Of a stretch of DNA of 61,236 bases, positions 12,741 through 23,092 are shown in pieces. A program made the translations under genes and the position numbers. Under the pieces are notes generated by a model. The model ran no database searches and was not told where the DNA came from. It saw only the letters and a program-made list of their open reading frames with translations. How positions within the stretch are numbered: position 1 is the first letter of the stretch; each line of letters starts with the position of its first letter. Source of the DNA: an uncultured Pseudomonadales bacterium (GTDB lineage Bacteria; Pseudomonadota; Gammaproteobacteria; Pseudomonadales; UBA7434); assembly GCA_905478995.1 (NCBI GenBank), contig CAJQKT010000008.1, positions 1 to 61,236 of the forward strand. The letters run 5' to 3'.

Positions 12741-14054
12741 TTATCGAACGACCCAACCATCACTGGTAGACACCAGCCGCTGCTGGTAATGGTCGAGCTG
12801 CTGCGCCTGCACATTCACAACTATTTTACCCTGAGCACGCAGTGCCTGTACTTCTTCCCACAATGCTGCGTCATGAATAATTGGCGCTGCAATTGCCTGA
12901 ATTTTTTCAACGACGCCATCAGCATTTTCGCCATCACTTGGGCTAAGGCCAGCTGATTCGTCACCATATATAAAGTTGATCAGTGTTTTTACATCAGTAT
13001 TAAAACCCGTAGCCGGTCGCGCTGCGCCAAATACCTGCCCTACATCATCATAACGGCCACCGTTGGCTAGTGCAGAGCCATGCCCGTCGGCATAGGCTGC
13101 AAATACCAAACCTGTGTGATAGGCATAACCGCGCAACTCAGTGAGGTCGAAGTAAATACCCACTTCAGGAAAGCGCAGCGCAATTACATCAGCCACCCCT
13201 GCTAGCTCGTCAAGCGCACCAGTAATTTTTTTTGCGATGTCGATAGTTTCAATGCCTGCAGCAGCCGAGCTTTGATAGAGCGCCTCGAGACCCTGCAATA
13301 ATTTACGCGCATCATCCAACACATGCCGGTCGCCGCACAACAACGGAAGCTGGCAAATAATTTCAACTAGCTGCTTGTCAGTAATGAGCTTGGGCGCCAA
13401 CTCACGCAACTCAGTCACCGATTTTCTTTGCAACGCATCTTCAATGAGCACCTTGGCATCATCATGCAATGAAGGCTGCAGGCTATCTATGACCGCAAGT
13501 ACCGTGCGATAAATACCCACATGACCTAAATCGAGCGTTAACCGATGCAGCCCCTTGCCGCCGTTGCCTGGGCCACGGGCATAGCGAGTATCCACCGCCT
13601 GCAACATAGCCAACATGAGTGAAATAATTTCGATGTCGGCGTCCAATCCTGCATCGCCATAGAGCTCTGCACCAGCCTGCATCGGGCAGCGTGATGCTAG
13701 CGGCGCACTAGGGCGGGTATGCAAAACACTACCGGCATAACAAAGTCGATTAGTGCCGGTGGCACGCATACTATGCGCGTCAATTCTGGCTGTTTGGGGC
13801 GTGATGTCGGCTCGTATTGCCATCGGCTTACCGCTAAGCTGATCGGTCAAGCGAAAACTTTGATGAGCAACATCATCGCCCATGCCGATCAACAATGAAT
13901 CGGTAAACTCCACCAGCGGCGGCACAACCAATTGATATCCCCACGTCTTGTATAAGTCGAGAATATCACGGCGCACCTGCTCAGCTACCGCGGCTTGCTG
14001 CGGCAATAACTCATCAACCCCTTCGGGTAATAACCATCGATCCTGGCTCGTCAT
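12741..14054 (-). CDS. hisZ: ATP phosphoribosyltransferase regulatory subunit
   Basis: HisZ is a histidyl-tRNA-synthetase-like protein that forms a complex with short-form HisG and makes histidine synthesis feedback-sensitive. The 437 residues keep the class II synthetase motifs in altered form: motif 2-like RADITPQTARIDA, and LCYAGSVLHTRP. The segment ELRGYAYHTGLVFAAYADGHGSALANGGRYD (non-contiguous key residues YHTG and GGRYD) is typical of HisZ. No tRNA anticodon domain follows. Together with its place before purA and after the DUF2065 gene, this separates it from hisS. No hisG is in the window. Confidence 0.95.
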   Translation of the reverse strand: MTSQDRWLLPEGVDELLPQQAAVAEQVRRDILDLYKTWGYQLVVPPLVEFTDSLLIGMGDDVAHQSFRLTDQLSGKPMAIRADITPQTARIDAHSMRATGTNRLCYAGSVLHTRPSAPLASRCPMQAGAELYGDAGLDADIEIISLMLAMLQAVDTRYARGPGNGGKGLHRLTLDLGHVGIYRTVLAVIDSLQPSLHDDAKVLIEDALQRKSVTELRELAPKLITDKQLVEIICQLPLLCGDRHVLDDARKLLQGLEALYQSSAAAGIETIDIAKKITGALDELAGVADVIALRFPEVGIYFDLTELRGYAYHTGLVFAAYADGHGSALANGGRYDDVGQVFGAARPATGFNTDVKTLINFIYGDESAGLSPSDGENADGVVEKIQAIAAPIIHDAALWEEVQALRAQGKIVVNVQAQQLDHYQQRLVSTSDGWVVR

Positions 14055-14075
14055 GTTGCAACCTGACTATATAAA

Positions 14076-14261
14076 CTAGTTTAAAACGTACAGTAACCCT
14101 ACCCCAATGAGCATACTAACAAATCCGGCCATGCGGATCTGACGCTCTTGAAGGGCAAGTAAACTTTGCATTGTCTGACGCCAGAGTCGTGGCGAAAGGA
14201 ATGGCAGCATGCCCTCTAGCACGAGGACCAAACAAGCGGCAACAATCAATTCTTGTAACAT
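14076..14261 (-). CDS. Small inner-membrane protein, DUF2065 (YjeT-like)
   Basis: This 61-residue protein has two hydrophobic segments (LIVAACLVLVLEGMLPFL and MLIGVGLLYVL) separated by a short charged linker (QERQIRMAG). That is the hairpin pattern of the YjeT/DUF2065 family, usually encoded between hflC and hisZ or purA. Function is unknown. The ATG at 14261 matches the family's usual start; an in-frame ATG 33 bases upstream would add a charged extension absent from relatives. It is separated from hflC by a strong terminator, so it probably belongs with hisZ-purA. Confidence 0.8.
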   Translation of the reverse strand: MLQELIVAACLVLVLEGMLPFLSPRLWRQTMQSLLALQERQIRMAGFVSMLIGVGLLYVLN

Positions 14262-14358
14262 AGCGTTCTCGTCATGAAAGCTGGCTGCGTCCAACTCTCG
14301 CTAGTTTACCTATCTTGGCGGCCGGATGCTGCCGCACAAATCACCTTTAATCAAACGT

Positions 14359-14386
14359 AAAAAAGCCGGGCAGTCTGCCCGGCTTT
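14359..14386 (-). terminator. Rho-independent terminator after hflC
   Basis: A perfect 11-bp stem with a three-base loop (14362-14386, core GCCGGGCA/TGCCCGGC) is followed on the minus strand by six T residues (14364-14359, overlapping the stem base). It lies about 20 bases after the hflC stop. Confidence 0.92.
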
Positions 14387-14406
14387 AGAAGTTTGCTTAG
14401 TTGGCG

Positions 14407-15279
14407 CTATTTACCATCAATATTGTTCAAATAGCGGAAGAAATCACTATCTGGATCGACCAGTAAAATATCACCTTTGTTCGAGAAAGAAGTCTTATAG
14501 GCATTCAAACGGCGCGTAAATGCATAAAACTCGCTATCTTTGTTATAAGCATCAGCATAAATAGCCGCGCCCTTAGCATCGCCAGCACCGCGCGTTTCTT
14601 CAGCCTCGCGGTAAGCTTCAGCCTCTAACACAACCTTTTCGCGGTCGGCGTCTGCCCTGATTTTTTCAGCCAATTCCAAGCCCTCAGAGCGATATTGACG
14701 GGCTTCTTTTTCTCGGTTGGTCCGCATCCGATCAAATACCGCCGAACGAACTTCTTGCGGGATATCGATACGCTTAACCCGCACATCGATAATCTCTACC
14801 CCTAACTCTTTACGCGTAGATTCATCGAGACCCTTGGTCAAATCAGCCATCATCTGATCACGTTCACCCGAGACAACTTCATGCAGCGTGCGCTTGCCGA
14901 TTTCGTTACGCAAATTATCGTTAACCCTGTTAGCAAGCAACACTTTAGCCTGCTCTTCATTGGCACTCGTGGACTTGTAGTAAGTGCCCACATCGTACAC
15001 ACGCCATTTTACATAGGAATCAACTTCAAGCCGCTTTTCTTCTTGCGTATAAAAGCTTGCAGGCTTTGCATCAAAAGTTAGCAAACGACGATCAACCTTA
15101 CGGATATCATCAGCGAACGGGATCTTAAAGTGCAAACCAGGCTCGATTCCTGACTCAACCAATTCACCAAAACGCAACTTAATAGCCGTTTCAGTTTCGA
15201 TGATCCGATAAACAGAACTGGAAATAGCCAGTAATATAAGCGCTATGATGAGCGCCAACATGGGTAGTCTATTTGACAT
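14407..15279 (-). CDS. hflC: HflC, membrane protease regulator
   Basis: HflC with HflK forms the large inner-membrane SPFH complex that surrounds and restrains the FtsH protease. The 290 residues begin with a transmembrane anchor (LALIIALILLAISSSVY), then the band-7/SPFH domain with KLRFGELVESGIEPGLHFKIP near residues 35-55. A long charged helix rich in Ala, Glu and Arg follows (REKEARQYRSEGLELAEKIR). The start overlaps the hflK stop (TAATG) and has GGAGG just before it, indicating translational coupling and equal production of the two subunits. Confidence 0.97.
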   Translation of the reverse strand: MSNRLPMLALIIALILLAISSSVYRIIETETAIKLRFGELVESGIEPGLHFKIPFADDIRKVDRRLLTFDAKPASFYTQEEKRLEVDSYVKWRVYDVGTYYKSTSANEEQAKVLLANRVNDNLRNEIGKRTLHEVVSGERDQMMADLTKGLDESTRKELGVEIIDVRVKRIDIPQEVRSAVFDRMRTNREKEARQYRSEGLELAEKIRADADREKVVLEAEAYREAEETRGAGDAKGAAIYADAYNKDSEFYAFTRRLNAYKTSFSNKGDILLVDPDSDFFRYLNNIDGK

Positions 15280-16460
15280 TATCGACCCTCCGAGCGGGTA
15301 GTTCGCGACTGTTCACGCCGCAGTTGATCGAGCACTTCGCGTGCAATTTTGCCGGCAAGATCAGGCTCTGCAGATGCCGCGCGACTCGATGCGGCACTTT
15401 GTGAAACCAATTTATCGAGAGGCAAATACATCATGTTATTGCCCCCTTCAATATCGACCAAAACCTTAGATGAATTACTCATGACGGTTTCCATGGCATC
15501 TAAGTACAGACGCTCTCGCGTTACCTCCGGTGCCTTGCGGTACTCGGCATAAAGTAGCTCAAAGCGCTCAGCATTACCCATAGCCTCGGCAATGACTCTA
15601 TCGCGATAACCAACGGCTTCTTGTAAGATTCGCTGCGACTTACCACGAGCCTCAGGAACGATTCCATTAGCGTAAGCCTGCGCTTCATTAACAAAGCGCT
15701 CTTTATCTTCCTTCGCCGCAATAACATCATCAAAGGCCGACTTAACTGCCGTGGGCGGCTCAGCCTTCAATAGGTTAACGGTAGTAATAGCAATGCCTGT
15801 TTCATACAAATCGAGGTAGGTCTGCAAGCGAACTTTAGTTTCTTGCGCCATGACTTGGCGTCCCTCAGACAAAACGGCGCTCGACTTAGTACTACCAACC
15901 ACGTGCCGCAAAGCGCTATCCGTAGCATGGCGCAAGCTCGTGATGGGATCGCGCACATTGAGTACGAATGCTTTAGGATCAGGAATATTGTATTGCACCG
16001 AGATGGGCACTTCGACAATATTCTCATCTTCAGTCAGCATTAACCCACGCGCAGAATAATCCTGCTCTTGGGTAACCAAGACTGTGAAGCGCTGATCAAT
16101 AATAACTGGGTTCCAATGCAAGCCCGGCCCTAAAGTTTCATGGTACTTACCTAATCGCAAAATGACGGCGCGCTCTTTTTCATCAACCTGATAAACACCG
16201 GCGAACAGCCAAACGACCAAAAGAACCGCAACCAGCAGCCCAACCAATCCCGCAGATAATTGTGGCGCTCCAGACTTACCCGAGCCACCGCCAGAGCCAC
16301 CGCGCTTACCACCAAAGATACCCCGCAGTTGATCGCGCATCTTATTCAGCGCCTCATCTAAATCGGGTGGACCCTGATCCGGACTGCTCCAGGGATCTCC
16401 TTTACGTCGATCGTCATCGCGATCATCACCGGAGTTTAATACCGGTATATTACGAGCCAT
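15279..16460 (-). CDS. hflK: HflK, membrane protease regulator
   Basis: This is the partner subunit of HflC, 393 residues. It has a cytoplasmic Gly/Pro/Asp-rich N-terminus (including GGKRGGSGGGSGKSG), one transmembrane helix (GLVGLLVAVLLVVWLFAGVY) and an SPFH domain starting VDEKERAVILRLGKYHETLGPGLHW. The coiled coil contains KEDKERFVNEAQAYANGIVPEARG in part, and the tail is basic (RREQSRTTRSEGR). The glycine-rich N-terminus and DPWSSPDQGPPDLDEAL are typical of HflK. About 240 bases separate it from hflX upstream. Confidence 0.97.
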   Translation of the reverse strand: MARNIPVLNSGDDRDDDRRKGDPWSSPDQGPPDLDEALNKMRDQLRGIFGGKRGGSGGGSGKSGAPQLSAGLVGLLVAVLLVVWLFAGVYQVDEKERAVILRLGKYHETLGPGLHWNPVIIDQRFTVLVTQEQDYSARGLMLTEDENIVEVPISVQYNIPDPKAFVLNVRDPITSLRHATDSALRHVVGSTKSSAVLSEGRQVMAQETKVRLQTYLDLYETGIAITTVNLLKAEPPTAVKSAFDDVIAAKEDKERFVNEAQAYANGIVPEARGKSQRILQEAVGYRDRVIAEAMGNAERFELLYAEYRKAPEVTRERLYLDAMETVMSNSSKVLVDIEGGNNMMYLPLDKLVSQSAASSRAASAEPDLAGKIAREVLDQLRREQSRTTRSEGR

Positions 16461-16604
16461 CAGCTACCCCACATTGATTCAATCAATTTAAAACAATAAA
16501 ATTAAAAACTGTTGGTTTCCAGTGACGCCAAATCACGCGACACAACCAACAATATGACTTTTGCCACTCAGCGCTCAATCACGACACGCCATCTGCGTGC
16601 CCAA

Positions 16605-16633
16605 TGCCGGTGATTGTAGCAAAAACACCGGCA
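16605..16633. repeat. Inverted repeat in the hflX-hflK gap
   Basis: TGCCGGTG (16605-16612) and CACCGGCA (16626-16633) are perfect 8-bp arms around a 13-base spacer. There is no T-tract, so it is more likely an operator or a processing/stability hairpin than a terminator. Confidence 0.4.
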
Positions 16634-16664
16634 GTTATTTAGAATAACCACCCTTGAATCTTCA

Positions 16665-16687
16665 CAAAACACGGCAACAAATGCCGT
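16665..16687 (-). terminator. Weak terminator-like hairpin after hflX
   Basis: ACGGCA (16671-16676) and TGCCGT (16682-16687) can pair around a five-base loop. On the minus strand a GTTTTG stretch follows. It lies 14 bases after the hflX stop. The stem is short and the T-run only four bases, so read-through into hflK is plausible. Confidence 0.35.
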
Positions 16688-16700
16688 AACCTCGTGAAAG

Positions 16701-18068
16701 CTATTTACCGGGCGGCCAACTGATTCCAGCCTCCTCGAGCAATCGCTGCAAGGCGCTGGCTCGGTGGCAAATAACTAATTCATAGCCGCCATCGTCATCT
16801 ATCTGCTCAGACTGCACAGCACCCTCAGCATACAATTTGGCACGTAAGCGCGCCTGCGCAGCAGCCAGCTGTAAAGTGCCACGCCATATGTTGGCGTCAA
16901 GCGAACCGGCAATACGCGTTAATAATTCTGACATACCCGCACCGGTATGCGCCGACAACCAAATCTTACGCGATCTTAAATCCTCATCCGACCATTCATC
17001 AACAACCTCGTTAAGCGGCGCCGCTCCGGACAATAAATCGACTTTATTCATCACCTGAATACGCGGCAGGTCCATCGCGCCAATCTCTGCCAAAACCTCC
17101 TCTACCGCATCAATTTGGCCCTGCATATCAGCTGCCGATGCATCGATAACATGCAACAGTAAATCAGCTTGGGCAGCTTCTTCTAATGTCGCCTTGAAGG
17201 CATCCACTAGCTGGTGCGGTAAATCACTCACAAAGCCGACCGTATCGGCCAAAATAATTTTGCCAAATGAAGGCAGATCAAACGAACGCATGGTGGTATC
17301 GAGCGTGGCAAATAACTGGTCTTTAACCAGTACGCCGGCTGAAGTTACCGCATTAAATAATGTTGACTTGCCCGCATTGGTATAACCCACCAAAGCAATT
17401 GTCGGCAGTTCAGCACGAGAGCGAGCGCGACGACCTTGATCATGCTGAGCATTAACCTTTGCCAAGCGACGCTTTATAGCAGTAATACGCACTTGCAGCA
17501 GACGTCGATCAGTTTCAAGCTGAGACTCGCCTGGGCCGCGGATGCCAATACCGCCTTGCTGGCGCTCAAGGTGAGTCCAGCCGCGCACTAAACGGGTAGA
17601 TATATGTTCCAGCTGTGCCAGCTCAACCTGCAACTTGCCAATATGGCTGCGTGCGCGCTGAGCAAAAATATCAAGAATAAGACCTGTGCGATCAATGACT
17701 TTACATTCGAGCTCTTTTTCCAAGTTGCGCTCTTGCGAGGGACTCAGCGTGTGATTAAACAACGCTACATCAATATCATTGGCTTTAACTAATTCAGCCA
17801 ACTCATCAACCTTGCCCGAACCAATCAATAGTCGCGGTGACGGGTCCTTGCGCTGCATACTCTCTAGATAAATAGGGCTAATGCCTGCTGCGCGCACAAG
17901 ATCAACAAATTCATCAACGGAACTGTCACCAGAGGCGAGGCGCCCAGACTCATCATTTGAGCCGCTCGCCACCGCGCGCTTGGCTGCAGAATGCCTCTTA
18001 AATGAACCCGTGAATGAGCAATGGACCAGCAGCGCTCGCTCGCCGGCCTCTGGCCGATCAAAGAACAA
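16701..18068 (-). CDS. hflX: Ribosome-associated GTPase HflX
   Basis: HflX binds the ribosome and helps split or rescue stalled 70S particles, notably under heat stress. The 455 residues have the glycine-rich N-terminal HflX domain ([17 protein letters not shown]), a coiled linker ([18 protein letters not shown]) and an Obg-type G domain with GYTNAGKST (G1), DTVGF (G3) and NKVDLL (G4). No ATG lies near the conserved start. A TTG at 18068 gives [11 protein letters not shown], matching relatives, with GAGG six bases before it; a TTG at 18074 would place that site directly against the start. It follows hfq as in most gammaproteobacteria. Confidence 0.95.
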   Translation of the reverse strand: MFFDRPEAGERALLVHCSFTGSFKRHSAAKRAVASGSNDESGRLASGDSSVDEFVDLVRAAGISPIYLESMQRKDPSPRLLIGSGKVDELAELVKANDIDVALFNHTLSPSQERNLEKELECKVIDRTGLILDIFAQRARSHIGKLQVELAQLEHISTRLVRGWTHLERQQGGIGIRGPGESQLETDRRLLQVRITAIKRRLAKVNAQHDQGRRARSRAELPTIALVGYTNAGKSTLFNAVTSAGVLVKDQLFATLDTTMRSFDLPSFGKIILADTVGFVSDLPHQLVDAFKATLEEAAQADLLLHVIDASAADMQGQIDAVEEVLAEIGAMDLPRIQVMNKVDLLSGAAPLNEVVDEWSDEDLRSRKIWLSAHTGAGMSELLTRIAGSLDANIWRGTLQLAAAQARLRAKLYAEGAVQSEQIDDDGGYELVICHRASALQRLLEEAGISWPPGK

Positions 18069-18207
18069 CGGCAACCTCGCACGTGAGAGGTAAAAGTCTT
18101 ATCGTCAACATAAACCCTGCCTTATCAATGGTACCTGCAGCAACCTGCAGACGTATTTGCACCGCAGCTCGCACTAGCCTGCCAAGTAACCATCGCTCAG
18201 TGAGGGC

Positions 18208-18465
18208 TTACTCGCTATCGTCGGATTCTTCTTCGTCACCTGGATGCTGCATTGGCAGGCGTACATTGCGGCCTGGCACTACCGTAGAAACGGCATGCTT
18301 GTAGACCATCTGGCTAACAGTATTTTTTAATAAAATAACAAACTGATCAAAAGACTCGATTTGCCCTTGGAGCTTTATTCCATTAACCAAGTAAATAGAA
18401 ACTGGGACGCGCTCTTTGCGCAATAAGTTCAGGTAAGGGTCCTGCAACGTTTGTCCTTTGGACAT
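18208..18465 (-). CDS. hfq: RNA chaperone Hfq
   Basis: Hfq is the Sm-like hexameric RNA chaperone that pairs small RNAs with messengers. The 85 residues include the N-terminal [19 protein letters not shown] with the proximal-face glutamine, the Sm1 region [17 protein letters not shown] and the Sm2 motif YKHAVST. The C-terminal tail is acidic (DEEESDDSE), as in Pseudomonas-type short Hfq. The gene sits between miaA and hflX in standard order, 317 bases after miaA. Confidence 0.98.
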   Translation of the reverse strand: MSKGQTLQDPYLNLLRKERVPVSIYLVNGIKLQGQIESFDQFVILLKNTVSQMVYKHAVSTVVPGRNVRLPMQHPGDEEESDDSE

Positions 18466-18782
18466 GGTGGATCTCCCAAAAATAGTGGGGTTTAAGAAAT
18501 TGTCCGAAATAACACCGGACCAATAGTTTGCTCCCAGTTTGCCTTGACAACAATCGTCTGGACCAACACAGTCCGGCTACTTATTTGATGCTTATTACAC
18601 TCAGCCATTAACCACTGCCCATTTTAAATAGCCAGCGGTTAAGACACGATGCAGCAAAAACATAAAACTCTGGAAAAATACAGCCGTACGACTATGACAA
18701 AAGAGGACCTAGTATGACAACAGCAGACCTAGCTTCGTCATTTCGCATGCTGATGTAATCATTATACACATAGACAGCGCGT
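18466..18782. other. Intergenic region between miaA and hfq
   Basis: This 317-base gap has no reading frame. It should carry an hfq promoter on the minus strand, though I cannot place one confidently. It contains the tandem 20-base imperfect repeat listed separately. Confidence 0.5.
18693..18732. repeat. Two adjacent 20-base imperfect direct repeats upstream of hfq
   Basis: TATGACAAAAGAGGACCTAG (18693-18712) is followed at once by TATGACAACAGCAGACCTAG (18713-18732), differing at three positions. On the minus strand each contains TTGTCATA, so they could be paired binding sites or a duplicated -35-like element about 230-270 bases upstream of hfq. Confidence 0.5.
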
Positions 18783-19763
18783 TCACCGAACTAGTTCACG
18801 CAGTAGTCGGTCAATTTTTGACAAATTAGCGGCATCAATCCCATTACATGCCCCTGCCTCATTGAAGTCGACTTCGAGCTTATTTAACTCTGGCCACTTC
18901 CTCAACCAAGTAAACTGCCGCTTGGCCAACTGACGCGTAGCAGCGATCCCACTTGCGCGCATTTGCTCGCGATCAATACGCCCCTCAAGATAAAGCCATA
19001 GCTGACGATAGCCCACTGCTCGCATCGATGGCATCGTTTCAGTGAGAACATACTGCCTTTGCAAATGCTCCAGCTCGTCGACAAAGCCCCCGGCCAACAT
19101 TTGATCAAAGCGCAATTCAATACGCTGATGTAATTGGGCTCGGTCGCTAGGCCACAGACCTAGCTGCACCACTTTATAGGGTAATTCGCTCACCGCTTGC
19201 TGCGCCTGCAACACTGACATCGGCTGGCCGCTCACGTAATAAACTTCTAGCGCTCTCTGTATACGCTGGGAATGATTCGGATGTAACTGCGCAGCCATAT
19301 CAGGATCAATCAGTCGCAATTTTTCATGCATCGCCGGCCAACCTATCTGCGCAGCCTCATCGAGCACCCGCTGACGCACATCCTCTTGAGTGGCCGGTAA
19401 GTCAGCCAAACCCTCAAGCAGCGCCTTAAAATACAGCATCGTTCCACCCACCAAGAGCGGGATATTACCCCGCGACGTTATCTCAGCCATCTCAGACAGC
19501 GCATCGCGTCTAAAATCAGCCGCTGAATAGCCTTCATCAGGGTTACGTATATTGATAAGCGCGTGCGGCAGCCGATTTAAAAAGTCAGCATCGGGCTTGG
19601 CCGTGCCTATATCCATACCACGATACACGAGCGCCGAATCGACACTAACAACTTCGAAAGAGGCTCGCTCAGCAAGGCTAAGAGCCAAGTCTGTTTTTCC
19701 GCTGGCCGTTGGGCCCAACAAAAAAACCGCCGGCGGCTTGTCGAGGTCGTTAGTACGCGGCAT
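18783..19763 (-). CDS. miaA: tRNA dimethylallyltransferase
   Basis: MiaA adds a dimethylallyl group to A37 of tRNAs that read codons beginning with U. The 326-residue protein has the P-loop LLGPTASGKTDLAL, DSALVYRGMDIGTAKP, LVGGTMLYFKALLEGL and the basic C-terminal RQLAKRQFTWLRKWPE. The ATG at 19763 is taken as the start since the P-loop then begins near residue 15, as usual. A GTG at 19808 would overlap mutL and add 15 residues, and neither has a clear Shine-Dalgarno. It sits between mutL and hfq. Confidence 0.96.
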   Translation of the reverse strand: MPRTNDLDKPPAVFLLGPTASGKTDLALSLAERASFEVVSVDSALVYRGMDIGTAKPDADFLNRLPHALINIRNPDEGYSAADFRRDALSEMAEITSRGNIPLLVGGTMLYFKALLEGLADLPATQEDVRQRVLDEAAQIGWPAMHEKLRLIDPDMAAQLHPNHSQRIQRALEVYYVSGQPMSVLQAQQAVSELPYKVVQLGLWPSDRAQLHQRIELRFDQMLAGGFVDELEHLQRQYVLTETMPSMRAVGYRQLWLYLEGRIDREQMRASGIAATRQLAKRQFTWLRKWPELNKLEVDFNEAGACNGIDAANLSKIDRLLRELVR

Positions 19764-19797
19764 AAACAATGAATTCGCATTTTTCAAAATAGCGCAC

Positions 19798-21672
19798 TCA
19801 GCGACCACGCAAAAACAGTTTATCGAGCTCAGCCAAACTCATAGCGGTCCAAGTGGGGCGGCCATGATTGCACTGCCCGCTTCGCTCCGTTGCCTCCATG
19901 TCGCGTAACAATGCATTCATTTCGGGAATGGTCAAACGTCGATTAGCACGCACTGACCCGTGGCAAGCCATGGTCGATAAAATATCATCCATGCTATTGG
20001 CAATACGCTCGCTACTACCATGTTCAAGTAAATCTGCAATCACATCACGCAACAACTGTTCGGTATTGGCATCAGACAACATAACCGGCATTTCACGCAC
20101 AATAATACTTTCATCACCCATCCTCTGCAGAGCAAAGCCAAGTCGATGAAAAACATCGGCGTGCAATTCCGCGCAATCAGCTTCTTTACGGCTCACTTGC
20201 AGTGACTGCGGCACGAGTAACGGTTGCGACTGCAATGTTGATTCTTGATGAGCAGTTTTCATTCGCTCATAAATAATTCGCTCATGCGCCGCATGCATAT
20301 CGACGACTATAAGCCCCTCAATATTTTCAGCCAAAATATAGACGCCTTTTAATTGCGCCAAGGCATAACCTAACGGTGGCACTTGCTCGGCGTCAAGACC
20401 GCCATCAACACTAGCAACATCATCCAGACCGCCATTCGCATCAGAACCACTAAACAGGCGCTGTAATGCCGAGTGCTGCCGATCGCCAGAAGCCGAACTA
20501 TAGCCGCCGCTCCCTTGCCTAAAAGGCGCATAACCGGGATTAGCCGCTTCGCCTAAATTCAAACCAGACTGGGCATAAGAGCCTGCCGCTGCATTATTGA
20601 CTGGCCAGCCACCTGCAATGCTCGACGAAGCATCGCCTTGTTGAGCATTATCAAGAACACTCTCGGGGCGAACATCAGCCAGCGTTTTATGTAGGTTGCG
20701 ATAAATGAAATCATGCACACGGCGACTGTCGCGAAACCGCACTTCATGCTTGGCAGGGTGTACGTTCACATCCACGTCGGCAGGGTCTAACGTTAAATAA
20801 AGCACGAAGGCCGGCTGCCGCCCATGAAACAATACATCTCGGTAGGCCTGCCGCACGGCATGACCAATAATTTTATCTTTAACCACGCGGCCATTAACAA
20901 AAAAATACTGCATGTCGGCTTGGCTGCGTGAAAATTCAGGCTTCGCAATCCATCCCTGTAACTGATAACCGTCTCGCTCGATAACTAGATGCAACGCACT
21001 GTCAATAAATGGCTGACCCAACAACTTAGCCAAACGCTGCTCTTGATCCAGCCGCTCGCTGCACGCGCGCAAAGCATAAATTGCCTTGCCGTTATGAATG
21101 AGTTCGAAAGCACTGTCAAAAGCTGCCAGCGCATTGCGTCGAAAAACCTCTTCCAAATGGTTATACTCGGTTTTTTCAGTACGCAAAAACTTACGCCGCG
21201 CAGGCGTATTAAAAAACAAATCTTTCACTTCTACTGTCGTACCTCGCGGCCGAGCAACGGGCTTTAACGCTACATCCATTTCTCGCCCCGAAGATATCGC
21301 CTCCCAAGCTTGCGAGGCGATGTCGGTGGCATTGCTCATAAGCCGCAAGCGCGACACTGAACTAATGCTGGCCAACGCCTCGCCTCTAAAACCCAGCGTT
21401 GCCACCGCATCAAGATCGTCAAGTTCAACTATTTTGCTGGTGGCATGCGAATCAAGCGCCAACGCCATATCATCGCTCGCAATGCCATTACCGTTGTCGC
21501 GCACCAGCACCCGCTTGGTACCGCCAGCATCGATCTCGACTTCTATTTTTGACGCTTTGGCATCAAGACTATTTTCAATTAATTCTTTGAGCACCGATGC
21601 CGGGCGGTCTACCACCTCACCAGCAGCAATTTGATTAGCCAAACGCGTACCGAGTTTTTGTATTTTTGCCAT
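19798..21672 (-). CDS. mutL: DNA mismatch repair protein MutL
   Basis: MutL links MutS mismatch recognition to strand removal. The 624 residues have the GHKL ATPase N-terminus ([28 protein letters not shown]), the transducer domain with VNGRVVKDK and [13 protein letters not shown], a low-complexity linker near residues 340-420 and a dimerisation domain. [12 protein letters not shown] in the C-terminal domain matches the DQHA-x2-E-x4-E metal motif of MutL endonucleases, apart from Met for Gln. CNHGRPT near the end is also kept. This suggests nicking activity, unlike E. coli MutL, and fits a MutH-less lineage. Confidence 0.97.
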   Translation of the reverse strand: MAKIQKLGTRLANQIAAGEVVDRPASVLKELIENSLDAKASKIEVEIDAGGTKRVLVRDNGNGIASDDMALALDSHATSKIVELDDLDAVATLGFRGEALASISSVSRLRLMSNATDIASQAWEAISSGREMDVALKPVARPRGTTVEVKDLFFNTPARRKFLRTEKTEYNHLEEVFRRNALAAFDSAFELIHNGKAIYALRACSERLDQEQRLAKLLGQPFIDSALHLVIERDGYQLQGWIAKPEFSRSQADMQYFFVNGRVVKDKIIGHAVRQAYRDVLFHGRQPAFVLYLTLDPADVDVNVHPAKHEVRFRDSRRVHDFIYRNLHKTLADVRPESVLDNAQQGDASSSIAGGWPVNNAAAGSYAQSGLNLGEAANPGYAPFRQGSGGYSSASGDRQHSALQRLFSGSDANGGLDDVASVDGGLDAEQVPPLGYALAQLKGVYILAENIEGLIVVDMHAAHERIIYERMKTAHQESTLQSQPLLVPQSLQVSRKEADCAELHADVFHRLGFALQRMGDESIIVREMPVMLSDANTEQLLRDVIADLLEHGSSERIANSMDDILSTMACHGSVRANRRLTIPEMNALLRDMEATERSGQCNHGRPTWTAMSLAELDKLFLRGR

Positions 21673-21691
21673 GTGCCAGTAACCAAATTGT

Positions 21692-23092
21692 TCAGGTGCG
21701 AGGTGGGATTTTTATAACTTGTCCAATACGGATCTTGTCATTTTTAAGTTTATTGTAGCGACGTAATTCTGCCAGGGAAACAGAATTCTTCATCGCCACT
21801 TCAGACAAAGTATCGCCGCGCTGTATTTTGTAGGTTGAACTCTTTCGTTTAGCGTAGTCTGTGCTTTTGGTGGGTTTGTTTTTCTGCCAATAGACCCAGG
21901 TCCCTTCAGTGGCATACTTTGCATAGTAGTCGACCACACCATTAACAATAGCTCGACTCAAATTTCTTTGATGCGATCGAGAAGCAAGTCGCTTCGCCTC
22001 TTTGGCGTTTGATATAAAGCCCGTTTCAATTAAAACCGATGGAATGTCGGGCGACTTTAATACAGCAAAGCCAGCATGCTCAACGTTTTTCTTATGCAGC
22101 TTTACAAGCCCGCCAAGCCCACCAAGAATATGCTGTGCAACTCGCTTACTAGAATCGCGCGTAGCCTGCATACTCATATCCAGCAAAACACTGGTAAGCA
22201 AATCATCTTTATCGGATAAATCAACACCACCGATGCGGTCAGCTTTATTTTCAGAATCCGCCAAAAAACGTGCTGAAGTACTAGAGGCACCATTCTTTGA
22301 CAAGGTATACACCGAGCTTCCGCTGACTCTTTTATCGGTAAACGCATCAGCATGAATTGAAATAAACAAATCAGCGCGATGCTGCCTGGCAATAGCTTGC
22401 CGCTTACTCAAGCCCACATAATAATCGCCATCACGAACGAGTACCGCGCGATATCCCTGCCGAGCATCAAATAATTTTTTTGTTTCACGTGCGATAGCCA
22501 ACACGACATTTTTCTCAAGTACGCGCCTTGGCCCAAGCGCGCCAGGATCCTCACCACCGTGTCCTGCATCGACAGCAATAATCAAATCGCGCTGCCCCTG
22601 CTCACGATCGGCCACTTTAACGACCACTGATTCTGACTTTGATTTTGACTCTGGATCATAGAGATCAATAACCACTCGATGACTATATTGGCTATTGGCC
22701 ACCAGTGAAAAGGTTTTAGGCTGCACTTTACTGCGCATATCAAAAACAACACGATAGCCACCGCCGGCTTTGACAGCACCCCGAATTTTTTTGATCGGCG
22801 AATTTTGCAGATCAACTTCGCTCCAACTAACACCTCGCAAATTAATCGCCCCCGCATCGTTGTGCAAATCAACGACGATACGATCAGGCTTGGGCAAACT
22901 AAAAACTTTGTGAGTGATAGGTGCAGACAGGTCGAAGACTACGCGAGTATGATCAGGCGCGCGCCAAACGCGAACCGCCTCAAGCTGAGCAGCGCTGTCA
23001 GCTATGGCAGGCAGCGCCATTCCAGAGAGCAGCCCAACCAACAGCAGAGGCGCCTGCAAAACAAAAATAAAATATTGGATATAGGCCATCAT
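21692..23092 (-). CDS. amiC: N-acetylmuramoyl-L-alanine amidase with AMIN and LysM domains
   Basis: This periplasmic amidase cuts the peptide from muramic acid during daughter-cell separation. The 466 residues run: signal peptide ([22 protein letters not shown]), AMIN domain ([19 protein letters not shown]), zinc Amidase_3 domain ([36 protein letters not shown] with the catalytic glutamate) and a C-terminal LysM ([19 protein letters not shown]). The layout suits the AmiB/AmiC group between tsaE and mutL. The ATG at 23092 overlaps the tsaE stop by four bases (ATGA), so translation is coupled. The gene name is assigned by domain order and could equally be amiB. Confidence 0.93.
   Translation of the reverse strand: MMAYIQYFIFVLQAPLLLVGLLSGMALPAIADSAAQLEAVRVWRAPDHTRVVFDLSAPITHKVFSLPKPDRIVVDLHNDAGAINLRGVSWSEVDLQNSPIKKIRGAVKAGGGYRVVFDMRSKVQPKTFSLVANSQYSHRVVIDLYDPESKSKSESVVVKVADREQGQRDLIIAVDAGHGGEDPGALGPRRVLEKNVVLAIARETKKLFDARQGYRAVLVRDGDYYVGLSKRQAIARQHRADLFISIHADAFTDKRVSGSSVYTLSKNGASSTSARFLADSENKADRIGGVDLSDKDDLLTSVLLDMSMQATRDSSKRVAQHILGGLGGLVKLHKKNVEHAGFAVLKSPDIPSVLIETGFISNAKEAKRLASRSHQRNLSRAIVNGVVDYYAKYATEGTWVYWQKNKPTKSTDYAKRKSSTYKIQRGDTLSEVAMKNSVSLAELRRYNKLKNDKIRIGQVIKIPPRT

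Noticed and set aside
21098-21634. A 178-codon frame antisense to mutL
   Set aside because: Antisense to the conserved ATPase region, with Ser/Arg-rich composition and no ribosome site.
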